64,000 nucleotides of DNA from Bacteroidales bacterium (GCA_014800845.1 JAAVFJ010000003.1:89438-153437); one strand, 5' to 3'; shown: positions 27,024 through 35,951, counted from the stretch's first letter. Made by a program: numbers and translations. The notes: generated by a model from the sequence alone, not told the origin.

Positions 27024-27401
27024 ATGACTCACGACCGCAGACCCCTTTCAAAAAAGGAGGAGGAGATAATGAATTATTTCTGGAAAGAAGGACCGCTCTT
27101 CATCCGAGAGATAGTAGAACGGATGGCGGAGCCTAAGCCGCATGTCAACACCGTGGCTACCTTTGTGCGCTCTATCGAGGCAAAGGGGTGGCTTACGCGC
27201 GAACAAATCGGTAATTCTTACCGTTATTCGCCGGCGGTGCCGATGGAGGAGGTACGCGAGAAATCCATGCGCGGACTCATTGACCGCTTCTTCAATAAGT
27301 CTTATCTGTCGTTTGTGTCAGCCCTGGTGAAGGAGGATAAAATCTCCCCCGAGGAGCTGCGCGAACTGCTTGAGAAAATCGAGCAGGGAAAGGAGGAGTG
27401 A
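27024..27401 (+). CDS. BlaI/MecI/CopY family transcriptional repressor
   Basis: A 125-residue winged-helix repressor. I set the start at MTHDRRPLSKKEEEIMNYFW (27024), because the track start lies too close to the -7 box. The DNA-binding part has PHVNTVATFVRSIEAKGWLTRE, and the C-terminal helix is the dimer and cleavage region. In relatives the partner M56 protease inactivates the repressor. The M56 gene starts one base after this stop codon, so both are cotranscribed and control each other through the operator at 26955-26990. No beta-lactamase gene is in the window. Confidence 0.93.
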   Translation: MTHDRRPLSKKEEEIMNYFWKEGPLFIREIVERMAEPKPHVNTVATFVRSIEAKGWLTREQIGNSYRYSPAVPMEEVREKSMRGLIDRFFNKSYLSFVSALVKEDKISPEELRELLEKIEQGKEE

Positions 27402-27402
27402 T

Positions 27403-28971
27403 ATGGGTGCTTTCTTGAGCTATATGCTGCAGGTGTCAGTGATTATGACGCTGCTTTATCTGGGTTACAAGTGGTTGATGGCGGGCTCTACTTTCCATTC
27501 GCTCAACCGCTTTGCGCTGCTAAGCATCCTCGCTGTCTCCTGGCTTTTGCCACTCGGGTTGCCTCTCTTCAGGGTGACTCACTCCGTTGATATTGAGTTG
27601 GGTAATCCCATGAAATTCATAGTAGTCGAGGAATATGCACCCGCTGCTCCTACCTTTACCTTACTGCATGCATTGCTTCTGCTTTACTTCGCCGGTGTGG
27701 TGGCCACATTCGCATTTACATGCGTTGGAGTTATGCGTGTCTATCGCCTAATCAGTAGCGGCGAGTGCGTGAAGGAGGAAGGGTATATCCTTGTGAAAAA
27801 TCCGAAAGCTCCGGGGCCGATGAGTTGGGGATGCTACGTGATAGTGCGCCCCGAAGATTGCGACTCTGATTTCGAAATGGTGCTTCGCCATGAGCGTGCG
27901 CACCTGAGTCTGCTGCATTGGGTGGACCTGGTTCTTACGCAGCTCAACATTATATTCCAATGGTACAGCCCCACGGCGTGGTTGCTCATGCATGAAGTGA
28001 AGTGCGTGCATGAGTATCAGGCAGATGCCCGAGTGGCCTGCCGGAACGCCACGGCTTATCAACTCATGTTATTAAAAAAGACTGTCGGCTCGAGTTTCCC
28101 GACCTTCACCGACAGCCTGAACCATAGTCAAATTAAAACGCGTATAACTATGATGTTACGTAAAGATTCAGTTTCAGCACGCCGTCTGGCCGTGCTCGCG
28201 CTCCCCGCTATGGCAGCGCTTGGTGTATTCACACTCTCACTTCCGGCAGTGGCAGGAAGCATAGAGGCAGTAAAACAGGTCTCAATGCCTAATTTTTCCG
28301 CCGGCAAAATTACTAATTCTCCTGCACACGTGCAAGAAGATTGGGTAGTGGAGGAGGCAAGCGAAAGCACCGTTCTCCCCGTGCCTTCGGCTTCAGAAGC
28401 TGATTCACCCGCCGATGCGGTAGTGCAAGAAGCGATTCCTGCCTCCGAAACAAATGGGCAGGTTGAAAGCAACGCTGCTCAGGAAACCTCGGCCGCCCCG
28501 GTATATTTCGTTGATGGCATATTGTTTACAGGAAATATCAACTATCTTAAGCCCTCCGAAATCAGGAGCATGAGCGTAGTAAAAAATGACCCGGCTTATC
28601 CTCAGGGCAAAATTATGATTGTGACAGAGAAGGGTGGAGAGAGAGCTGACGCCACTGCAGAAAAGATTGCCGAATTCAAGGGTGGCATGTCTGCGCTGAA
28701 AGAGTATCTCGCCAAGACAGTGACCTATTCCCCCGAAAAGCTCACGAAGCCGGTTCGCGTGGTGGTGCAGTTCACGATCGCCACAGACGGTTCCGTCTCT
28801 GACGCCAAGATTATGCGCGGAGCTCCGGCAGACCTCGGTGAGCTTAATGATGAAGCGCTCCGTGCTGTCGCTGCCACCAGTGGCAAGTGGGAACCTGCGC
28901 AATCTGATGGTCACGCAGTGGCTACCCGTTTCACTGTCCCCGTAACCTTCACTCCGAAGACAGCAAAGTAA
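27403..28971 (+). CDS. BlaR1-like M56 membrane peptidase fused to a TonB C-terminal domain
   Basis: A 522-residue sensor/transducer. Four membrane helices lie in the first 300 residues. The M56 zinc site is HERAH (H163, E164, H167) with the third ligand E204 in CVHEYQADA. A fifth helix follows near residue 270 (LAVLALPAMAALGVFTLSLPAVAG), then a periplasmic linker, a short plug-like segment (VYFVDGILFTGNINYL), and a TonB C-terminal domain (VRVVVQFTIATDGSVSDAKIM). There is no penicillin-binding sensor as in classical BlaR1. This M56-TonB form is common in Bacteroidetes, and its signal is unknown. The start at MGAFLSYMLQV is two bases after the repressor stop. Confidence 0.9.
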   Translation: MGAFLSYMLQVSVIMTLLYLGYKWLMAGSTFHSLNRFALLSILAVSWLLPLGLPLFRVTHSVDIELGNPMKFIVVEEYAPAAPTFTLLHALLLLYFAGVVATFAFTCVGVMRVYRLISSGECVKEEGYILVKNPKAPGPMSWGCYVIVRPEDCDSDFEMVLRHERAHLSLLHWVDLVLTQLNIIFQWYSPTAWLLMHEVKCVHEYQADARVACRNATAYQLMLLKKTVGSSFPTFTDSLNHSQIKTRITMMLRKDSVSARRLAVLALPAMAALGVFTLSLPAVAGSIEAVKQVSMPNFSAGKITNSPAHVQEDWVVEEASESTVLPVPSASEADSPADAVVQEAIPASETNGQVESNAAQETSAAPVYFVDGILFTGNINYLKPSEIRSMSVVKNDPAYPQGKIMIVTEKGGERADATAEKIAEFKGGMSALKEYLAKTVTYSPEKLTKPVRVVVQFTIATDGSVSDAKIMRGAPADLGELNDEALRAVAATSGKWEPAQSDGHAVATRFTVPVTFTPKTAK

Positions 28972-29003
28972 TCATCGACTAATTTCTCATACTAATAAAT
29001 GCG

Positions 29004-29045
29004 TCTGCGGGCGGCTGTTGACAGTCGCCCGCAGATATATCTTTT
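29004..29045. terminator. Bidirectional terminator between blaR-like and crp-like genes
   Basis: TCTGCGGGCG and CGCCCGCAGA form a 10-bp GC-rich stem, extended by partly paired bases, followed by ATATATCTTTT. It lies between convergent genes. Confidence 0.75.
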
Positions 29046-29058
29046 CAGGGAAATGCGT

Positions 29059-29760
29059 TTATCCGAATTTGGAAATCTTGCGGAGCATGGGCTCGTTGAC
29101 AATCTTGATGCGTCGGCCATCCACAATGATAAGCTTCTCACTCACGAAGCCGGCGAGTGTGCGGATAGCATTGGAGGTTGTCATGTTAGAGAGGTTGGCC
29201 AGATCCTCGCGGCTCATGTAGATTCGCAGGGTGGCGCCGTCATCCTCCAGGCCGTAGTTGTCAGCCAAAATTAGCAAAGCCTCGGCGAGGCGGCCGCGGA
29301 TATGCTTCTGGGTGAGGTTTACGATTTTGGTGTCGCTGCCGCCGAGATTACGCGAGAGCTCGTGGATGAAATACATAGCCACCTCCATGTTGCCGCGAAT
29401 CAGCTCCTCCACCACCTGCATGGGGATAGCACCCAAGATAGAGGGCTCAAAGGCCGCAGCGCTTGAAACATAGAGTTCATTGGCGAAATAGGCACGGTAG
29501 CCGAAGTATTGAACGGGGCGATATAGACGCAAAATCTGAACACGATCGCCGATGCCATTCTTGTACATCTTGACCTTGCCTTTAAGCAAACACCAGAGAT
29601 ACTCCGGTTCCTCCTTCTCAGCGTAGATAATCTGATTCTTCTTAAATGTGTGGATTATGAAGTTATCAGTTATTTTGCGCTTTTCAGCATGCGAGAGTAC
29701 GCCCCACAATTCGCTGAGGTCATTGTCAATCACATGCGTCAATGTGCTTTTTTTAAGCAT
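29059..29760 (-). CDS. Crp/Fnr family transcriptional regulator
   Basis: A 233-residue regulator with an N-terminal cyclic-nucleotide-binding-like beta roll (about residues 30-140) and a C-terminal winged helix (MSREDLANLSNMTTSNAIRTL). There is no FNR-type cysteine cluster, so direct oxygen sensing by an iron-sulfur cluster is unlikely; the effector is unknown. It is monocistronic with a well-formed promoter upstream. Confidence 0.92.
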   Translation of the reverse strand: MLKKSTLTHVIDNDLSELWGVLSHAEKRKITDNFIIHTFKKNQIIYAEKEEPEYLWCLLKGKVKMYKNGIGDRVQILRLYRPVQYFGYRAYFANELYVSSAAAFEPSILGAIPMQVVEELIRGNMEVAMYFIHELSRNLGGSDTKIVNLTQKHIRGRLAEALLILADNYGLEDDGATLRIYMSREDLANLSNMTTSNAIRTLAGFVSEKLIIVDGRRIKIVNEPMLRKISKFG

Positions 29761-29872
29761 ATCTATTTACGACTTCTCGATTAATTCTCATTAAACCAAC
29801 CTGTTTGTTTAGGTTTGTCTGATTTACCACGGGGTTTTCAATGAGATTTTTTATCAAAAATGTTATACAACA

Positions 29873-29902
29873 CAAATTTACAACATTTTTTTATAACACA
29901 AA
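29873..29902 (-). promoter_or_regulatory. Promoter of the crp-like gene
   Basis: On the minus strand TTTG (29902-29899) and TAAATTTG (29880-29873) are separated by 18 bases, a good Bacteroidetes promoter. The leader is about 110 bases. Confidence 0.65.
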
Positions 29903-29985
29903 AATTTTTCTTGCGAAATCTCAAAAAATTTTTTATTAACGGCTATTTCAGGTGATATTCCGGGAGATTCATCAGAATTTTTTGT

Positions 29986-29993
29986 TATCTTTG
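29986..29993 (+). promoter_or_regulatory. -7 box close to the DAHP synthase start
   Basis: TATCTTTG ends seven bases before the ATG at 30001, so a leaderless or nearly leaderless mRNA is expected. The -33 box is weak. Confidence 0.55.
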
Positions 29994-30000
29994 CACTCTT

Positions 30001-31080
30001 ATGGATAGTCTGCTTCCTCTGAATCTTCCATCCTCTCCGTTGTTGCCCTCGAGAATAGTAGTGGCCGGCCCCTGTTCCGCCGAATCTCGCGAGGGTATGC
30101 TTGCGTGTGCCGAGGCTATGGCAGCCTGCGGTGTCATCGGTGCGGTGCGTGCCGGTGCGTGGAAACCGAGAACCAGGCCCGGCAGTTTCGAAGGCTATGG
30201 TGCTCCGGCTCTTGATTGGATTCGCCGGGCTGCTTTGGCTGCCAGGGTGCCCTCGGGCACCGAAGTGGCCACTCCGGAGCATGTCAGGGAGGCGGCTGCT
30301 GCCGGCATTGATTTCCTTTGGATAGGGGCGCGCACGTCGGCTAATCCTTTTGCTATGCAGGAGTTGGCCGATGCCATCGCCGAGATCTGTCCCGACAAGG
30401 GTGTGTTAGTGAAGAATCCGCTTAACCCCGACATCGAGCTATGGGTCGGCGCTCTTCAACGACTTTATATGGCCGGGGTGCGCAGGCTGGGGGCTATTCA
30501 CCGCGGCTTCAGCGTATATAATTCCCACCCATACCGCAACGCGCCCCTGTGGCAGATTCCTCTGCAGCTGCACCGACGCTACCCGCACCTGCCGCTGCTT
30601 CATGACCCGAGTCACACGGGTGGCAGCCGCGAATTGATAGCGCCCCTTTCGCAGGCGGCGCTTGATCTGGGGTTTGACGGACTGATGATTGAGTGCCACA
30701 CTGCTCCCGATGAGGCTATGAGCGACGGCGGACAGCAGATCACCCCCACGGAGCTGGCATCAATTCTTTCCTCGCTCCATGTGCGCACCGGACGCGAAGC
30801 TGGTGAGCAGCTCGATGCGTTGCGTTTGCAGATTGATGAGCTTGACAATGAGTTGCTTATGCTGCTGTCGCGCCGTATGCACCTAACTGACAGCATAGGG
30901 GAGTGCAAGAAGCTCAATGATATGCCGGTGCTTCAGCCCGAGCGTTACCGGCGTCTGCTGTCCTTACTGCTTGAGCGGGGCCCGGAGTATGATTTGAACA
31001 CCGAATTCCTGAAACACCTCCTCGAATTGGTGCACGAAGAAAGCGTGCGCCGACAGCTTGCTATTATCAACAAGCTTTGA
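30001..31080 (+). CDS. Bifunctional 3-deoxy-7-phosphoheptulonate synthase / chorismate mutase
   Basis: Starts the shikimate pathway by joining phosphoenolpyruvate and erythrose 4-phosphate, and carries the chorismate mutase of the phenylalanine/tyrosine branch. The first 260 residues are a class I-beta DAHP synthase (IVVAGPCSAESREGM, LVKNPLNPDIELW, LLHDPSHTGGSRE). Residues from about 275 form an all-helical AroQ mutase (LRLQIDELDNELLMLLSRRM). In relatives the mutase domain also mediates feedback inhibition. It stands alone. Its TGA is followed at once by heptamer array A3. Confidence 0.95.
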   Translation: MDSLLPLNLPSSPLLPSRIVVAGPCSAESREGMLACAEAMAACGVIGAVRAGAWKPRTRPGSFEGYGAPALDWIRRAALAARVPSGTEVATPEHVREAAAAGIDFLWIGARTSANPFAMQELADAIAEICPDKGVLVKNPLNPDIELWVGALQRLYMAGVRRLGAIHRGFSVYNSHPYRNAPLWQIPLQLHRRYPHLPLLHDPSHTGGSRELIAPLSQAALDLGFDGLMIECHTAPDEAMSDGGQQITPTELASILSSLHVRTGREAGEQLDALRLQIDELDNELLMLLSRRMHLTDSIGECKKLNDMPVLQPERYRRLLSLLLERGPEYDLNTEFLKHLLELVHEESVRRQLAIINKL

Positions 31081-31140
31081 AGGGGTTATGGGTTACTGGT
31101 TAGGGGTTACGGGTTATGGGTTACGGGTTATGGGGAGGGG
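31081..31140 (+). repeat. Heptamer G-rich array, copy A3
   Basis: The cleanest array: GGGTTAT, GGGTTAC, TGGTTAG, GGGTTAC, GGGTTAT, GGGTTAC, GGGTTAT follow in strict 7-bp register, starting three bases after the DAHP synthase stop. The G-rich strand is the sense strand of that gene. Confidence 0.85.
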
Positions 31141-31183
31141 ATGTGGGTGCTTTCTTTCAAAAAAAAGTCGCTTGCGAAATAAG

Positions 31184-31213
31184 CCGCGCAGTAGGGTTAG
31201 GCCTGCTGCGCGG
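31184..31213. terminator. Hairpin between DAHP synthase and lpxA
   Basis: CCGCGCAGTAGG and CCTGCTGCGCGG form a 12-bp stem with one G-T pair. It lies between two convergent genes. The stem and loop contain another TAGGGTTAGG heptamer-like stretch. T-runs are weak on both sides. Confidence 0.6.
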
Positions 31214-31238
31214 TTATATTCTGTGGGGTTGTTTTTTA

Positions 31239-32012
31239 TCAGATGGCTGAGCGGATTACACCGCGGCCTGAGTTGCGAACGAAGTTGATGATTTCGTCGC
31301 GCAATTCGCAGGGCTCGATTTTCTCCTCCACAAGAGCCAAAGCGTTGGTTACGTTCAGGTCGCTCATGTAGAGGTAACGGTAAATTTCGTGAATCAGGTC
31401 CATATCTTCGCGTGACATGCCTCGGCGAGACATGCCGATGGTGTTCAGTCCCACGAAGGAGATAGGCTCGCGCGCGGCTTTCACGTATGGTGGGATGTCC
31501 TTGTTAACCAGTGCGCCACCCTGCAGCATGATGCCCTTGCCGAGGTGGCAGAACTGATGCACGAGGCTGCCGCCACCAATCACAGCGAAATCATCGACCA
31601 CAACCTCGCCGGCCAACTGTGTGCAGTTGGAGATAATCACACGGTTACCGATTTTGCAGTCGTGAGCTACGTGAGTGTAAGCCATGATCAGGCAATTCTG
31701 ACCCACCTCGGTACACCCTTTTGACGCGGTGCCGCGATTGACTGTCACACATTCGCGAAGCACAGTGCCGTCGCCCACAATTGCAGTGGTCTGTTCACCC
31801 TTGAACTTAAGGTCTTGAGGCACAGCACCTACCACAGCTCCAGGGAAGAGAGTCACGCCTGAACCGATACGGCTACCGGGGAAAATGGTCACATTGTTGT
31901 GAATCACGCAGTTGTCGCCGATAACCACGTCAGCGCCTATGGTGTTGAAGTTGCCAATCTGAAGCCCTGAGCCGATTTGCGCCTCATCGGATATTACGTT
32001 GTAGCTACCCAT
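31239..32012 (-). CDS. lpxA: Acyl-ACP--UDP-N-acetylglucosamine O-acyltransferase
   Basis: First acylation of lipid A synthesis in the cytoplasm. The 257-residue protein is a left-handed beta helix of hexapeptide repeats (SGLQIGNFNTIGADVVIGDN and onward), with the catalytic histidine region MAYTHVAHDCKIGN and the C-terminal helical domain (PISFVGLNTIGMSRRGMS). Its ATG overlaps the stop of lpxC/fabZ by one base (TAATG), so translation is coupled. It is the last gene of the lpxD-lpxC/fabZ-lpxA operon. Confidence 0.97.
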   Translation of the reverse strand: MGSYNVISDEAQIGSGLQIGNFNTIGADVVIGDNCVIHNNVTIFPGSRIGSGVTLFPGAVVGAVPQDLKFKGEQTTAIVGDGTVLRECVTVNRGTASKGCTEVGQNCLIMAYTHVAHDCKIGNRVIISNCTQLAGEVVVDDFAVIGGGSLVHQFCHLGKGIMLQGGALVNKDIPPYVKAAREPISFVGLNTIGMSRRGMSREDMDLIHEIYRYLYMSDLNVTNALALVEEKIEPCELRDEIINFVRNSGRGVIRSAI

Positions 32013-33394
32013 TACTTATTCTTGATTATCTGGGCCATAAATTCGGCCTCACACACTATTTTTTCGCCTACGAAAGCATAGCCCTTCACAGTGGCGCAGC
32101 CGCGGCGGATTTCTGTAGTGAGAGCCACATGGAGCAGCAGAGTGTTGCCGGGCACTACCTTTTGGCGGAACTTCACGTTGTCAATCTTCATGAAGTAAGT
32201 GGAGTAGCGTTCGGGGTCCTCCACATTATTGAGCACCAGCACGCCGGCAGTCTGTGCCATAGCTTCGATGATTAGCACGCCCGGCATAACAGGTTCCTGA
32301 GGGAAGTGTCCCTGGAAGAAGGGCTCGTTGACCGTAACATTCTTGACAGCCACGGCATGCTTCTTGTCCATCTCAATGAGCTTGTCCACCAGCAGGAAGG
32401 GATAGCGGTGGGGGAGCAGAGAGCGGATACCGTTGATGTCAATCAGCGGAGCCTTGTTAGGGTCATAGAGGGGGGCCTGAATTTCAGTGTGCTTCACCTC
32501 CTTGCGGAGCATGCGGGTGAACTTGCTGTTGATGCCGTGGCCGGGGCGAACGGCTACTACGCGGCCCATAAGGGGGCGCCCCACGAGGGCGAGGTCGCCG
32601 ATTACGTCCATGAGCTTATGGCGTGCAGGCTCGTTTTTCCACTGCAGCGGAGTCTCGTTAATGAATCCGAGCTTTGAGAGCTCGCGGTGGGGGATGCCTA
32701 TGATGTCGCAGAGTTTGTCGATATTCTCCTGCGGAGTCTCGCGGTCATAGATCACGATGGCATTGTCGAGGCTGCCACCCTTGATGAGTCCGCTTTCAAG
32801 CAGCGGCTCGATTTCGCGCACGAACACGAAAGTGCGGGCGCTGGCCACCTGCTCGCGGAAGTCGCGCATGTCGTCGAGCACGGCAAACTGGTTGGGCAGG
32901 ATAGGGGAGTTGTATTCCACCATTACCTCCACGCTAAAATGGTCATCGGGGTAGATGGTAATGGTTGAGCCGGTCTCCTCATCGCGAAGAGTGGTCTTCT
33001 GCTTGATGATATAGAAATCTTTGTCAGCTTTCAGTTCCTCCACACCGGCAGCCTCAATTGCATCAAGGTACTGTATGGCAGAGCCATCAAGAATAGGCAG
33101 CTCGGGAGCATTTACCTGAATGAGACAGTTGTCAATGCCTGAGGCGCAGAGCGCAGCCAGCGCATGTTCTACGGTGCTTACGCGCACATCGCCCTTGCCG
33201 AGCACAGTGCCGCGTGTGGTGTCAACCACATTTTCAGCTACTGCGTCAATCACGGGTTGGTTTTCGAGGTCAACGCGCTGGAATTTATAGCCGTGGCCGG
33301 CGGGCGCGGGCAGGAAAGTAGCAGTGATCTGCAGGCCGGTGTGAAGCCCGCGGCCCTCAACAGTAAATTGATTCTTAAGTGTAAGTTGGTTCAT
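32012..33394 (-). CDS. Bifunctional UDP-3-O-acyl-N-acetylglucosamine deacetylase / 3-hydroxyacyl-ACP dehydratase
   Basis: Fusion of LpxC, the committed zinc deacetylase of lipid A synthesis, with FabZ, a dehydratase of fatty-acid elongation. The 460 residues have LpxC from 1 to about 310 (TVEHALAALCASGIDNCLI, zinc histidine in VEHALAAL, and ARHKLMDVIGDLAL with the later metal ligands), then FabZ from about 322 (LPHRYPFLLVDKLIEM, H329; EPFFQGHFPQEPVMPG with the catalytic histidine). This fusion is typical of Bacteroidetes. It is 18 bases downstream of lpxD and overlaps lpxA by one base. Confidence 0.97.
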   Translation of the reverse strand: MNQLTLKNQFTVEGRGLHTGLQITATFLPAPAGHGYKFQRVDLENQPVIDAVAENVVDTTRGTVLGKGDVRVSTVEHALAALCASGIDNCLIQVNAPELPILDGSAIQYLDAIEAAGVEELKADKDFYIIKQKTTLRDEETGSTITIYPDDHFSVEVMVEYNSPILPNQFAVLDDMRDFREQVASARTFVFVREIEPLLESGLIKGGSLDNAIVIYDRETPQENIDKLCDIIGIPHRELSKLGFINETPLQWKNEPARHKLMDVIGDLALVGRPLMGRVVAVRPGHGINSKFTRMLRKEVKHTEIQAPLYDPNKAPLIDINGIRSLLPHRYPFLLVDKLIEMDKKHAVAVKNVTVNEPFFQGHFPQEPVMPGVLIIEAMAQTAGVLVLNNVEDPERYSTYFMKIDNVKFRQKVVPGNTLLLHVALTTEIRRGCATVKGYAFVGEKIVCEAEFMAQIIKNK

Positions 33395-33412
33395 ATCTTG
33401 TGTAGGAGATTT

Positions 33413-34429
33413 TTAATTTTTCTTTAATTCGCGTAAAGCGTCGCGCATGTCGGGAAGATTCTTGAGGCAGACCTGCACCTTAGCGTATTCCTTGATAGGT
33501 ATGGCGGGGGTGCCCATGATTCTGTTGCCATCCTCCATGGAGCGATGCAGTCCGCTCTGCGCGCCTATCTCGTTGCGGCTGCCAATCTTGATGTGGCCGG
33601 CAATGCCTACCTGGCCCCCCACCATATTCCAGTCGCCCAGATGAGCCGAACCGGCTACACCACCCTGGGCGGCAAATACGTTGTGGCAACCGATGGTCAC
33701 ATTGTGAGCCACCTGAATGAGATTGTCAAGCTTAGTGCCGCGCCCTATACGCGTGGCGCCCATAGTGGCGCGGTCTATGGTGGTGTTGGCACCCACCTCC
33801 ACATCGTCGGCTATCTCCACGATGCCGAGCTGCGGAATCTTGTGGTAGCCGTCGGCTGCCGGAGCGAAGCCAAAACCGTCGGCGCCTATCACCGCGCCCG
33901 AGTGGATTATGCAGCGGGAGCCGAGCTTACAATTATTGTACACGCGTGCACCTGCGTATAATATGGTGTCCTCGCCTATTTCCGCATTTGCGCCCACATA
34001 GGTCTGCGGGAAAATCTTGACGCCGCGACCCAGCCGGGCACCTTTGCCTATGTAAGCGAAAGCGCCGATGTAAGCATCTTCAGGCACCTCTACACCCTCG
34101 GCTATGAAGCAGGGTTGCTCAATGCCGCAGGGGAGCACGGTGCTCTGATTGACCATGGCCATGAGCTGTGCTAAAGTCTCGTAGGGATTCTCAACACGGA
34201 GCAAAGTAAGAGTAGGGGGGAGGGGATGCTCCGCCTCGAAAGCCTCCGCCACCAAAGCGATAGTGGCGCCGGTATTGTAGAGAAAATGAGTGTATTTGGG
34301 GTTCGCGAGAAAAGTGAGAGCACCCTCTCCGGCTTCTTCAATCTTAGCGAAGGTATGCACCGAAGCTTTAGGATCGCCCTCAATGCGTCCTTTGGTTATA
34401 GCTGCGAGTTCTGTTGCTGTAATCTTCAT
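33413..34429 (-). CDS. lpxD: UDP-3-O-(3-hydroxyacyl)glucosamine N-acyltransferase
   Basis: Adds the second, amide-linked acyl chain in lipid A synthesis. I set the start at MKITATELAAITKGRIEGD (34429); the 41 extra residues of the track ORF have no family support. The 338-residue protein has the N-terminal uridine-binding domain, then hexapeptide repeats (TTIDRATMGATRIGRGTKLDNL with the conserved core) and a C-terminal helix. It is the first gene of the lpx operon. In many Bacteroidetes an HD-domain gene precedes it; that is absent here. Confidence 0.96.
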   Translation of the reverse strand: MKITATELAAITKGRIEGDPKASVHTFAKIEEAGEGALTFLANPKYTHFLYNTGATIALVAEAFEAEHPLPPTLTLLRVENPYETLAQLMAMVNQSTVLPCGIEQPCFIAEGVEVPEDAYIGAFAYIGKGARLGRGVKIFPQTYVGANAEIGEDTILYAGARVYNNCKLGSRCIIHSGAVIGADGFGFAPAADGYHKIPQLGIVEIADDVEVGANTTIDRATMGATRIGRGTKLDNLIQVAHNVTIGCHNVFAAQGGVAGSAHLGDWNMVGGQVGIAGHIKIGSRNEIGAQSGLHRSMEDGNRIMGTPAIPIKEYAKVQVCLKNLPDMRDALRELKKN

Positions 34430-34545
34430 AATAATTTGGGATCCGGGATTAAGATATGTACCATCAACTAAGAGGGGCAAAGTGGGATTTACCCCTACTC
34501 GGATTGCGTAAAACATAGCTACTTCTCGGAAGCAGTCCGAAATAT

Positions 34546-34573
34546 TGTGCAAATATCGTAAAAAATTTGCACA
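34546..34573. promoter_or_regulatory. Perfect 9-bp inverted repeat between lpxD and the sphingolipid gene
   Basis: TGTGCAAAT (34546-34554) and ATTTGCACA (34565-34573) are exact inverted copies separated by 10 bases. They lie in the divergent intergenic region, about 120 bases from each start codon. An operator is possible. Confidence 0.5.
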
Positions 34574-34683
34574 TAGCCATCACCGACCGCGCGGAATTGT
34601 GAAATAGGCGCTTTGTTTTTGCACTTATCGGACATTTTGTGTAATTTTTCCGATATATAGACCATTATATCGTAAAAAAATAT

Positions 34684-34691
34684 TAACTTTG
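34684..34691 (+). promoter_or_regulatory. -7 box of the serine palmitoyltransferase gene
   Basis: TAACTTTG matches TAnnTTTG and leaves a leader of about 65 bases. No good -33 TTTG is seen. Confidence 0.5.
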
Positions 34692-34763
34692 CAGCCTGAA
34701 CTTATGCGAACACACTATAAATTGTCGCAGATTCAGATAGTTTGAAACCACTACAGTTTAACT

Positions 34764-35951
34764 ATGAAGATTCTTCAAGAGAAATTATCGCGCTACGACG
34801 CACCTCAGCGTGCCAAGGCAGCCGGTATATATCCCTATTTCCGTCCTATTTCCTCAGAGCAGGATACAGAAGTGCTCATGAATGGCAAAAAGGTGCTGAT
34901 GTTCGGCTCCAACAGCTACATGGGCCTCACCAATGACCCCCGCGTGATTGAAGCCGCTGTGGCTGCCACACGCAAGTACGGCACCGGCCTGGCAGGTAGC
35001 CCGTTTCTCAACGGTACGCTTGACATCCATAAAGAGCTTGAAGCGCGTCTTGCTGACTACGTAGGCAAGGAAGACGCTATGCTCTACTCCACCGGTTTCG
35101 GCGTGAATCTCGGCGTAGTGTCTACACTTACCGGACGCGAAGACTATATAATCCTCGATGAGCAGGACCACGCTTCCATCATTGAAGGACGCCGCCTTTC
35201 GTTCTCCAACTATCTGAAATATAAGCACAACGACATGGCCTCGCTTGAGGACCAGCTCAAAAAGTGTGACCCCGACAAGGTGAAGCTCATAGTTACCGAC
35301 TCAGTCTTCTCCATGGAGGGCGACGTGGCTAACCTGCCCGTGCTCACCGAGCTCGCTAAGAAATATAACGCTACCGTGATGGTCGACGAGGCTCACGGCA
35401 TCGGTGTCTTCGGCGAAGGTGGCCGCGGTGTCTGCAACCACTTCGGTGTGACCAACGATGTGGACCTCATCATGGGCACATTCTCCAAGTCATTCGCATC
35501 GCTCGGCGGCTTCATCGCCACCGACAAGGAGATCACCAACTTCCTGCGTCACCACTCACGCTCTTACATCTTCACCGCTTCAATCACCCCCGCAAGCGTG
35601 GCGGCTGTAAATGCTTCGCTCGACATAATGCTCACCGAGCCCGAGCGCCAGAAACACCTTTGGGACATAACCCACTTCGCCCTCGATTCTTTCCGCGAAA
35701 TGGGCTGCGAGATAGGCCACACCTCAACTCCTATCATCCCCCTCTTCATCCGCGATGACTACAAGACTTTCCAGGTGACCCGCGACCTGCTCGACGAGGG
35801 TGTATTCGTAAACCCCGTAGTGAGCCCCGCAGTGGCACCCAAAGATACCCTCATCCGCTACTCGCTCATGGCTACTCACACCAAGGAACAGGTGACCCGC
35901 TCACTTGAAGCCATAGAAAAAGTATTCAAGAAAAACGGAGTACTCAAGTAA
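34764..35951 (+). CDS. spt: Serine palmitoyltransferase (alpha-oxoamine synthase family)
   Basis: Condenses serine with a long-chain acyl-CoA (or acyl-ACP) to start sphingolipid synthesis, a hallmark of Bacteroidales. It is a 395-residue fold-type I PLP enzyme. The PLP lysine is K242 in GTFSKSFASLGG, and the histidine and aspartate that hold the ring are in LDEQDHASIIEGR and VMVDEAHGIGVFG. The segment NSYMGLTNDPRV is also typical. Glycine C-acetyltransferase and AONS are close relatives, but the long match to Bacteroides Spt-like starts (SRYDAPQRAKAAGIYPYFRP) favours this call. It is divergent from the lpx operon. Confidence 0.88.
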   Translation: MKILQEKLSRYDAPQRAKAAGIYPYFRPISSEQDTEVLMNGKKVLMFGSNSYMGLTNDPRVIEAAVAATRKYGTGLAGSPFLNGTLDIHKELEARLADYVGKEDAMLYSTGFGVNLGVVSTLTGREDYIILDEQDHASIIEGRRLSFSNYLKYKHNDMASLEDQLKKCDPDKVKLIVTDSVFSMEGDVANLPVLTELAKKYNATVMVDEAHGIGVFGEGGRGVCNHFGVTNDVDLIMGTFSKSFASLGGFIATDKEITNFLRHHSRSYIFTASITPASVAAVNASLDIMLTEPERQKHLWDITHFALDSFREMGCEIGHTSTPIIPLFIRDDYKTFQVTRDLLDEGVFVNPVVSPAVAPKDTLIRYSLMATHTKEQVTRSLEAIEKVFKKNGVLK

